Assembly (NCBI RefSeq): GCF_000368865.1
Contig: NZ_KB849726.1
Coordinates: 1 to 64,000, forward strand
DNA from: Acinetobacter bouvetii DSM 14964 = CIP 107468
GTDB lineage: Bacteria > Pseudomonadota > Gammaproteobacteria > Pseudomonadales > Moraxellaceae
DNA: 64,000 nt
Reading direction: 5' to 3'
Shown here: piece after piece, positions 57,748 through 64,000 of the stretch
How positions within the stretch are numbered: position 1 is the stretch's first letter
Layout of the letters: every line of letters begins with the position of its first letter
The notes under the pieces: generated by a model
What the model was told of the DNA's origin: nothing
What the model saw: only the letters and a program-made list of their open reading frames with translations
The model's database searches: none
Translations under genes and position numbers: made by a program

Positions 57748-59847
57748 ATGACAAGTAAAGCGTTGAATCTTCCTATGCAAATGACTTTACTTGGACTGAC
57801 GGCAAGCATCTGCCAAAGCCTATATGCAGAAACAGGTTCTACGGAACCTGTTTTGCTTCCCGTCATTAAAATAGAAGCTGCCCGGACAGACACCGCTTGG
57901 CTGAATACGCCGGCTTCTGTTTACCGCATAGAGCAAAAAAATCATCAAAACAATATCGGTGTAAATTTAACCGAAACCCTGAAAGGTGTTCCGGGACTGC
58001 AATTAAACAACCGTGAAAATTATGCGCAGGACCTGCAGCTGTCTATGCGCGGCTATGGCGCGCGCTCTACCTTCGGCGTACGCGGCATCCGCTTATATGT
58101 TGATGGCATTCCAGCGACTATGCCGGATGGTCAGGGACAGACTTCAAATATTGACCTCAGCAGCCTGGATCATATAGAGGTGCTGGGCGGGCCGTTTTCA
58201 TCGTTGTATGGCAATTCTTCCGGCGGGGCGATTTTGACCAGTACGAAGCAGGGTGAAGGTAAAGACTCGATTGAGCTGGGCTATTCAGGCGGCAGCCACA
58301 ATAAAAGCCGTGTGGATGTGGTCGCTCAAGGCGGCGCAGACACAGCGAATGAGCCGAGCTATATGGTCAGTTCATCGTATTTTGATACTGACGGCTACCG
58401 TGAGCACAGTGCAGCTCAAAAAGTCTTGAGCAATGCCAAACTGACATGGGATTTAGATGACGGCTCTAAGGTCAACTGGATTGTCAACCATGTGGACATT
58501 CATGCAGATGATCCGCAGGGCTTGACCCGCGCGCAGTGGCAGGAAAATCCGAAACAGCAAGTGCCATTTTTAAAGCAGTTTGATGTGCGCAAGGACATTA
58601 CTCAGACGCAGACAGGCTTGACCTGGAGCAAGCCGCTGAATGATCAAAATGAACTGTATGCCATGGCCTATGCCGGGCAGCGGGATGTGGTGCAGTATCA
58701 GTCAATTCCCAGCAGCACACAGGCCAATCTGCGCCATGCGGGCGGTGTGATTGATTTTAGCCGTGATTATTACGGAACAGATCTGCGCTGGACAGGCAAA
58801 GAACTCCTGCCGAATACCCGCTTTACTGCGGGTTTGGCTTTTGACTCTATGGATGAAGACCGCAAAGGCTATGAAAACTTTGATGCCGGCGGAAATTATG
58901 GTGTAAAGGGCAATTTGCGCCGCGATGAAAATAATACCCTATGGAATCTAGATCCATACCTGCAAGCCTCGTGGAACTTCCTGCCGGCTTGGACTTTAGA
59001 TGCCGGCCTGCGCTACAGCAATGTGCATTATGAATCAAAGGATCATTATATTAAGGCTGGCAACGGTGATGACAGCGGCAAAACCGACTATGACAAAGTC
59101 TTGCCGTCGGCAGCCTTAAGCTGGGCCATCACAGCCAATGTCAGCAGCTATATCAGCTATGCCAAAGGCTTTGAAACGCCTACCTTTACGGAGATGGCTT
59201 ATTCAGCCAACGATGGCATGAATTTCAACTTGCTGCCTGCCAGCAGTGACAATTATGAATGGGGTGTGAAAGCGCAAAATGCATGGGGCAATTTCACGGC
59301 GGCGGTTTTCCAAAGCAAAACACAGAATGATATTGTTTCCGCAGGCACGATTGATGGCCGCGCCACATTTAAAAATGCCGACAGGACTTTGCGTGAAGGG
59401 GCAGAGCTGTCTTGGAATAAAACCCTTTGGCGTGATTTGAGTACGCAGGCCAGCTACAGCTACATTAATGCTGAATTTGACGGCAATACTGCCGGTATTC
59501 AATCCGGCGCTAAAATTCCCGGCATTGCCAAAAATCAGGCTTTTGCCAGTTTAGGCTGGCAGCCGGAAACAGGATTTAACGCAGGCGTAGATGTGCGCTA
59601 TATGGATAAAGTCTATGTCGATGATGCCAACAGTGACGCTGCGCCAAGCTATACCGTGGTTTCCGCCAATGCCGGCTATGTGTGGAAGCAAGCGGATTGG
59701 AAAGTCCGGACGTATGTAAGGGCTGATAATTTATTTGATGAAAACTATGTCGGCTCAGTCATTGTGAATGACGGCAATGGGCGCTTTTTTGAACCTGCGG
59801 ATGGATTAAACTGGAGCGCAGGATTGAGTATCACCAAAGCATTTTAA
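57748..59847 (+). CDS. pqqU: TonB-dependent receptor, PqqU/YncD-like (PQQ uptake)
   Basis: 699 residues: a signal peptide, plug and 22-strand barrel. The plug reads GVPGLQLNNRENYAQDLQLS, then GIRLYVDGIPATMPDGQGQT and SNIDLSSLDHIEVLGGPFSS, matching E. coli YncD/PqqU closely. The barrel has RKGYENFDAGGN, PSAALSWAITANVSSYISY and the end DNLFDENYVGSVIVNDGNGR. PqqU imports the cofactor PQQ. The downstream partner of an OprB porin, and the PQQ enzyme Gcd elsewhere in the window, support this role. Substrate identity is by similarity only. Confidence 0.85.
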   Translation: MTSKALNLPMQMTLLGLTASICQSLYAETGSTEPVLLPVIKIEAARTDTAWLNTPASVYRIEQKNHQNNIGVNLTETLKGVPGLQLNNRENYAQDLQLSMRGYGARSTFGVRGIRLYVDGIPATMPDGQGQTSNIDLSSLDHIEVLGGPFSSLYGNSSGGAILTSTKQGEGKDSIELGYSGGSHNKSRVDVVAQGGADTANEPSYMVSSSYFDTDGYREHSAAQKVLSNAKLTWDLDDGSKVNWIVNHVDIHADDPQGLTRAQWQENPKQQVPFLKQFDVRKDITQTQTGLTWSKPLNDQNELYAMAYAGQRDVVQYQSIPSSTQANLRHAGGVIDFSRDYYGTDLRWTGKELLPNTRFTAGLAFDSMDEDRKGYENFDAGGNYGVKGNLRRDENNTLWNLDPYLQASWNFLPAWTLDAGLRYSNVHYESKDHYIKAGNGDDSGKTDYDKVLPSAALSWAITANVSSYISYAKGFETPTFTEMAYSANDGMNFNLLPASSDNYEWGVKAQNAWGNFTAAVFQSKTQNDIVSAGTIDGRATFKNADRTLREGAELSWNKTLWRDLSTQASYSYINAEFDGNTAGIQSGAKIPGIAKNQAFASLGWQPETGFNAGVDVRYMDKVYVDDANSDAAPSYTVVSANAGYVWKQADWKVRTYVRADNLFDENYVGSVIVNDGNGRFFEPADGLNWSAGLSITKAF

Positions 59848-59902
59848 TTAAAAACAGCACTAAGCTAAACATTAGATCAAGCAGGGCAGTAAGGAGATTT
59901 GC

Positions 59903-61018
59903 GTGGCGTTATTATTTCAGCCTATTCAATTTGGCCAGTTGCAATTGAGCAATAAAATTGTGATTGCGCCGATGTGTCAATACTCTGCCAATGAACAGGG
60001 TGAGCTGACGTATTGGCATGAGCAGCAATGGGCGAATTATGCGCTGTCCGGTGCCGGGCTGTGCATTGTAGAGGCGACTGCAGTGCAGCCGGAAGGGCGC
60101 ATCAGTTATGCAGATTTGGGCCTGTGGAATGATTTGCAGCGTGCGCAGATGAAAGCGCTGCTGGTGAAAGTAAAATCACTTTCACCGATGCCGTTCGGCA
60201 TTCAGTTGGCGCATGCAGGGCGCAAAGCCTCGACCGATAAGCCTTGGGATGGCCGCGGCCAGCTGGCGCCTGAACACGCGCAGGGCTGGCAAACAGTTTC
60301 CGCCAGCAATCTGCCGTTTAATCCGGCGGATCATGCGCCGCATGCGCTGACGGCAGGTGAAATTAAGACAGTCATTGCTGATTTTGCAGAGTCCGCCAAG
60401 CGGGCTGTAGATGCCGGTTTTGATTTGATTGAATTGCATGCAGCGCATGGCTATTTGCTGCATCAATTTATGTCGCCGCTGTCAAATCAGCGCAGCGATG
60501 AGTATGGCGGCAGCTTTGAAAACCGCATCCGTTTGACGCTGGAGGTATTTCAGGCCATGCAAGACGCGGTGCCTGCCGGCTATCCCATTGGCGTGCGTTT
60601 ATCTGCGACAGACTGGATGGATGATGCGGCCAGCTGGGATGTCGAGTCTACCGTGGGCTTATCGAAAGCTTTGGAACAATTAGGCGCAGCGTATATTCAT
60701 GTATCCAGCGGCGGGCTGCATATTGAGCAGAAAATTGATCTGCATGCAGGCTATCAAGTGCCATTTGCCGCCGCGGTTAAACAAGAGCTCAGCATTCCAG
60801 TCATTGCAGTAGGCTTGATTACGGACGCTTTGCAGGCGGAAGGCATTCTGCATTATGAGCAGGCTGATGCCATCGGCCTTGCCCGTGCAATCCTGTATGA
60901 TCCGCGCTGGCCTTGGCATGCCGCTGCCGAACTGGGAGAAACAGTTGCAGTGGCGCCGCAGTATTTACGCTGTCAGCCGCATGGACTGCGCGATTTATTT
61001 AAGCCTTTTAAGCGCTAA
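59903..61018 (+). CDS. NADH:flavin oxidoreductase, YqjM-type old yellow enzyme
   Basis: A 371-residue FMN TIM barrel. The YqjM-class start has IAPMCQYSA with the modulating Cys, followed by HAGRKAS, the substrate-binding ELHAAHGYLLHQF, and SDEYGGSFENR. The enzyme reduces activated C=C bonds; the natural substrate is unknown. AAGGAG precedes the start at 59903 (GTG). It lies 55 bp after the receptor gene, possibly in the same transcript. Confidence 0.92.
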   Translation: MALLFQPIQFGQLQLSNKIVIAPMCQYSANEQGELTYWHEQQWANYALSGAGLCIVEATAVQPEGRISYADLGLWNDLQRAQMKALLVKVKSLSPMPFGIQLAHAGRKASTDKPWDGRGQLAPEHAQGWQTVSASNLPFNPADHAPHALTAGEIKTVIADFAESAKRAVDAGFDLIELHAAHGYLLHQFMSPLSNQRSDEYGGSFENRIRLTLEVFQAMQDAVPAGYPIGVRLSATDWMDDAASWDVESTVGLSKALEQLGAAYIHVSSGGLHIEQKIDLHAGYQVPFAAAVKQELSIPVIAVGLITDALQAEGILHYEQADAIGLARAILYDPRWPWHAAAELGETVAVAPQYLRCQPHGLRDLFKPFKR

Positions 61019-61144
61019 GATATTTTGAACAATCAATTTCTTTTTATGCCGCTTTTGAGTGTCCGCTATTAAGGGAAAAACTGGCTGTTCCAAATGATTA
61101 AAGCCGCTGAGCGGTGATCAATAACACTGTATAAGGAAGATGCT

Positions 61145-62083
61145 GTGCTGGCGAATGTGCTGTTGCCAATTTGCTTGATTGCGCTGCTGGGGTACTGGGC
61201 GGTCAGAAGCGGATTTATTGCCTCAGGGTATATTCAGCCGCTGAGCCAGTTTGTAATGAAAGTGTCTTTGCCTGCCTTTTTGGTGCAGGCGCTGGCCAGC
61301 AAAAACTTAGCGGAAATTTGGCATCCGGCCTATTTCATTGGCTATGGCGGCGGTTCTTTGCTGCTGTTTGTGCTGACATACTTGCTGTACCGGAAGTTTT
61401 TCATCCAGTCGATGACCCATGCCAGTGTCTTGGCCATGGGCGCCTCCATGTCCAATACCGGTTTTATCGGTACCGCGATTTTGACCCTGCTGCTGGGCAG
61501 CCATTCCGCTGTTTATCTCTCCTTAACTTTAATTATTGAAAACCTGCTGATTTTGACCTTGATGCTGCTTTTGGCAGAAAGAGGGCAGCATTTGAGTTTG
61601 CCTCAGCAAGGTGCTGTATTTAAAATTCTGCTGAAACGGCTGCTGCAGAATCCTGTGATCCTTGCGATTTTAATCGGCCTTGGCTGTGTATTGCTGCAGC
61701 TGAAATTGCCCAGCGCTGTTGTCCAAGCGCTGGAAATGCTGGGAAAAACCGCTTCGCCTTTGGCGCTGTTTGTCATTGGCGGCAGTTTAGCCGGCATGAA
61801 GCTGAATGCGATAAATCTGCAAAGCATGGCTTTGGCAGCTTTGAAAGTCGTGCTGATGCCATTGATGATTTTCAGCTTGCTGCGGCTGCTGAATGCCAGC
61901 TCAGAAATGCTCTTTGTCGGCACATTGCTGGCGGCGCTTCCCATGCCAGTCGCTTTCGGCATCTTCGCGCAGCATTACGGTTTAGGAGAAAAGGCTTTAG
62001 CGCCGCTGGTGCTCAGCACGATTATGGGGTTTATTGCCGTCGCCGTGCTGCTGTCGCAGTCTGCACGGTTTATTCCGCTGTGA
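61145..62083 (+). CDS. AEC family transporter
   Basis: 312 residues with about ten membrane segments, of the auxin-efflux-carrier family. The family's central SMSNTGFIGTAILTLLLG and the late LPMPVAFGIFAQHYG are visible. Bacterial members move organic acids such as malate or malonate; the substrate here is unknown. The GTG start at 61145 has AAGGAAG upstream. It is monocistronic, with a terminator after it. Confidence 0.88.
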   Translation: MLANVLLPICLIALLGYWAVRSGFIASGYIQPLSQFVMKVSLPAFLVQALASKNLAEIWHPAYFIGYGGGSLLLFVLTYLLYRKFFIQSMTHASVLAMGASMSNTGFIGTAILTLLLGSHSAVYLSLTLIIENLLILTLMLLLAERGQHLSLPQQGAVFKILLKRLLQNPVILAILIGLGCVLLQLKLPSAVVQALEMLGKTASPLALFVIGGSLAGMKLNAINLQSMALAALKVVLMPLMIFSLLRLLNASSEMLFVGTLLAALPMPVAFGIFAQHYGLGEKALAPLVLSTIMGFIAVAVLLSQSARFIPL

Positions 62084-62123
62084 GGATACAGGCAGATTTA
62101 ACCTCCGCAGCCTGTCCCTTGCA

Positions 62124-62156
62124 TAAAAAAGCCAAACGTTGAATGTTTGGCTTTTG
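62124..62156. terminator. Bidirectional terminator
   Basis: AAGCCAAAC pairs with GTTTGGCTT between the convergent AEC and Sel1 genes. Confidence 0.92.
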
Positions 62157-62185
62157 TACTGCTTAGGATTGAAAAAGAAGGCTGA

Positions 62186-62992
62186 TCAGCTCTTTTTCGC
62201 TGCTGGCTTAGGGGCCTTGGCTTGCTCTGCAATCATTTTGTTGACGGTTGCTAAAGACTCTTTGGCTTGCGGCACATTCTCTTTGGCTAAAGCGGTAAAG
62301 ATTTTTTGCGCTTCCGTTAAGTTCTGCGGAATGATATTGCCGTTGGCAAACATATTGCCGACTGCCATCAGCGCAGGGATGTAGCCTTTTTTAGCCAAAT
62401 CCTGAATGCTATTCAGGCCTTGCTGAATGGGCTTTTCATCTTTGTTTTTAAAGCCGGTGCTGATGTCATACAGCGCTTTGGCATGCATCGCTTGAAAATT
62501 GCCTTTTTTCACTAAAGGATCGAGTTTTGCCAAGCCGGCTTTGTCGGATTCAGGCTTATTTTCAGAGAACAGCAGCACGGCTAAATCGATGCTGGCATCA
62601 TCAAAGCCTTGTGAAGAAGCCTTTTCAAGATATTGTTTGGCTTTGACAGGATCAGCCTTTAAGCCCATTGAACCTGCAATATAGTTTTTGCCTAAAACAT
62701 AGTTTGCTACCGGGTAGCCTTTGTTTGCAGCTTGCTCATACAGCTCAATCGCTTTCTTCTCGCTTTTGGCTGTGCCTTGGCCCGTTTGCGTCAAGTAACC
62801 TAGATTATAAATCGCTTGCGCATTGCCTTGCTTTGCCAATTTTTCTAAAGCTTGGTAAGCGCCGGTCAGATTCTTTGCTTTCACCATCGCTTCAATTTTG
62901 GCGAATTCAGGATCAGTGCTGTTGGCTGGCGCTTCAGCTAAAGCAAATTGAGAAGAGAGTGCAATTAAGCCTGCGAATAGAATTTTTTTCAT
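62186..62992 (-). CDS. Secreted Sel1-repeat (TPR-like) protein
   Basis: About 268 residues. A signal peptide ends ALA-EAPANS, and several Sel1-like helical repeats follow, e.g. AQAIYNLGYLTQTGQGTAKS and KKAIELYEQAANKGYPVANY. A Lys/Ala/Pro tail ends KAPKPAAKKS. The start at 62992 gives a proper signal peptide; the frame from 63073 would prefix 27 unrelated residues. It is probably periplasmic, and its partners are unknown. Confidence 0.88.
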   Translation of the reverse strand: MKKILFAGLIALSSQFALAEAPANSTDPEFAKIEAMVKAKNLTGAYQALEKLAKQGNAQAIYNLGYLTQTGQGTAKSEKKAIELYEQAANKGYPVANYVLGKNYIAGSMGLKADPVKAKQYLEKASSQGFDDASIDLAVLLFSENKPESDKAGLAKLDPLVKKGNFQAMHAKALYDISTGFKNKDEKPIQQGLNSIQDLAKKGYIPALMAVGNMFANGNIIPQNLTEAQKIFTALAKENVPQAKESLATVNKMIAEQAKAPKPAAKKS

Positions 62993-63365
62993 TTTAAACC
63001 TTTTTAATACAGCAGCATAAATCCATTTATGTGTCTGAGCATATTCATGTGTAGTAACCGTATATCTCATCATAATTAGAATTATGTGAAAGTAAATATG
63101 CCTTTTGTGAAATATTCCAAGCGGTCAGCCATTGTGCAAGCATGCTGATCAAAAAAATGCATGATCAATGCAAAATCTTCAGGCATTGGCATGCAGGCTG
63201 TGCAAATGGCTTGAAATACCGTCCGATGGAATGTGAACCTTGGCATTTTCAATTTAAAGCCCGAGGATGAGCTGATTATGAATTTTTACGTTTTATTTTA
63301 AACGGATTTGCTTTTCATTGTGTTTTGAGGTAAATCTGCGCTGCATTAAATGAAAGAGCAGATGA
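62993..63365. other. Intergenic region with possible peptidase relic
   Basis: It holds the Sel1 gene promoter on the left. Around 63199-63267 one plus-strand frame reads CANGLKYRPMECEPWHFQF, then KARG-stop. EPWHF resembles the zinc-ligand end of M15-type carboxypeptidases. No start or upstream domain remains, so it could be a relic or chance. Confidence 0.35.
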
Positions 63366-63611
63366 ATGTTTATTAAAGGCATTAAACGCAATTATGACAA
63401 AATCAATCAAGATGACAGCATTGCGCATGAAGATAAGATTGATGCTTTGCTGATGAAGCTTGGCGGCGAGTATTTGGTGAGCAAGGAAGACCGCGTGTAT
63501 ATCTTTGAAAAAGAGGGCGTGACGGCAAAATTTGACGCCAAGCATGCGCGGGATTATTCATTTAAAGATTATTTATGCAAAGACATGAATAAGCTGTTTC
63601 ATGGGTTTTAA
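63366..63611 (+). CDS. Small unknown protein
   Basis: 81 residues, charged, starting MFIKGIKRNYDKINQDDS. Hydrophobic strands EYLVSKEDRVYIFEKEGVTAKF lie in the centre. There is no signal peptide or membrane segment. AAAGAG lies upstream of the ATG. I do not recognise a family. A minus-strand frame at 63315-63545 overlaps it and is poorer in composition, so the plus strand is preferred. Confidence 0.6.
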   Translation: MFIKGIKRNYDKINQDDSIAHEDKIDALLMKLGGEYLVSKEDRVYIFEKEGVTAKFDAKHARDYSFKDYLCKDMNKLFHGF

Positions 63612-63669
63612 TTAAACCTGACTTGAAAGATGGCGACTGAATATTTCGCTTCAACATCATTTTATAGAT

Positions 63670-64000
63670 TTAATCGAGATAATGCTGCATGGATTGTTTG
63701 AGTATTTCGATTAAGTCTTCATCCATATATTGATAGTCATCAGGAATATCTAAAACAATAATTTTCTTATATGACAGCTCTTTATGAAATTTTTCTTTGA
63801 TCCATGTTTTATGTTTTTGTTCCATGACACAAATACAATCTGCCCAGGCAATATCTTTAACGGTTAAGCTATGTTTTGCATGACGGCTTGTCCCCGCAGA
63901 ACGCGTATGAATACCGTAACCTGCTGCAAAAATACGCTCTGCTGTTGGACTGCGCCATTGGTTGCCGCTGCAAATAAAAAGATAGTTAATACTGATTTCT
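63670..64000 (-). CDS. Low-molecular-weight tyrosine-phosphatase-like protein, partial
   Basis: A minus-strand frame, cut by the window's right edge, ends at 63670. About 109 residues are visible: NYLFICSGNQWRSPTAE near the start carries the C-x-G-N-x-x-R-S signature of low-MW PTPs, with Trp where Cys usually stands. The general-acid region looks like VLDIPDDYQYMD. It belongs to the short LMW-PTP-like group (COG4551). Only a few N-terminal residues should be missing. Confidence 0.85.
   Translation of the reverse strand, partial: EISINYLFICSGNQWRSPTAERIFAAGYGIHTRSAGTSRHAKHSLTVKDIAWADCICVMEQKHKTWIKEKFHKELSYKKIIVLDIPDDYQYMDEDLIEILKQSMQHYLD

Noticed and set aside
57748..59847. Siderophore receptor (FecA-like) assignment
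   Set aside because: The plug sequence agrees much better with PqqU/YncD, and no siderophore or iron genes are nearby; no Fur box was recognised.
63315..63545. 76-codon minus-strand frame opposite the small gene at 63366
   Set aside because: Antisense shadow; composition and start context are poorer than those of the plus-strand frame.

Overview
The window reads as chromosomal DNA of an Acinetobacter-type gammaproteobacterium (Moraxellaceae). The evidence is the rrn operon, the sspA-sspB pair beside rplM-rpsI, the pdxA-rsmA-apaH order, an Acinetobacter-style OmpA, an 800-residue membrane quinoprotein glucose dehydrogenase and the moderate GC content. Almost all of it is core-type housekeeping and metabolic DNA. 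I see no transposase, integrase, CRISPR array or prophage. The species cannot be fixed from sequence alone.

Layout. 1-4.4 kb: the end of an rrn operon (3' part of 16S, tRNA-Ile, tRNA-Ala, 23S, 5S, terminator). 4.4-6.8 kb: a four-gene minus-strand cluster with two roadblock/LC7 proteins, a small Ras/MglA-like GTPase with non-canonical G motifs, and a 327-residue protein with a probable C-terminal helix-turn-helix. I consider this the most interesting poorly described system here. 7.2-10.2 kb: sspA-sspB plus a membrane-tailed unknown, then rplM-rpsI. 10.5-13.2 kb: pdxA-rsmA-apaH. 13.3-16 kb: three tandem secreted DUF2147 paralogues and an LrgA/LrgB pair. 16-28 kb: hflX, an acyltransferase, a phospholipase D lipoprotein, a metallophosphoesterase, transporters, a methyltransferase, LysE/Lrp and an azoR relic.

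28-35 kb: a beta-oxidation pair (thiolase and multifunctional enzyme), a NUDIX protein, and an AraC regulator divergent from a CoA-transferase/racemase. 34.6-38.5 kb: an OprB sugar porin followed by the PQQ glucose dehydrogenase. 38.7-40.8 kb: sulfite/nitrite reductase with DUF934. 40.9-42.2 kb: an AT-rich singleton zinc-ribbon protein of unknown function. 42.3-43.1 kb: a frameshifted ygiD-type dioxygenase. 43-51.7 kb: a VOC protein, acetyl-CoA acetyltransferase, an orphan FimT-like pseudopilin, OmpA, lysP-rsmC and a xanthine/uracil permease. 51.8-56 kb: typA, mscL, a parvulin and mutM. 56.4-59.8 kb: a second OprB porin followed 23 bp later by a TonB receptor closely resembling the E. coli PQQ receptor PqqU/YncD. 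60-64 kb: an OYE-type reductase, an AEC transporter, a Sel1-repeat protein and a small tyrosine-phosphatase-like protein cut by the window edge.

How the genes connect. No PQQ biosynthesis genes are visible, but the window holds a PQQ enzyme (Gcd) and a probable PQQ uptake receptor, each next to an OprB porin. This suggests one periplasmic aldose-oxidation module split between two loci. Short relics (azoR, a decayed stretch at 47.2-47.7 kb, a possible peptidase M15 tail at 63.2 kb) and the ygiD frameshift show ongoing gene loss between conserved blocks.
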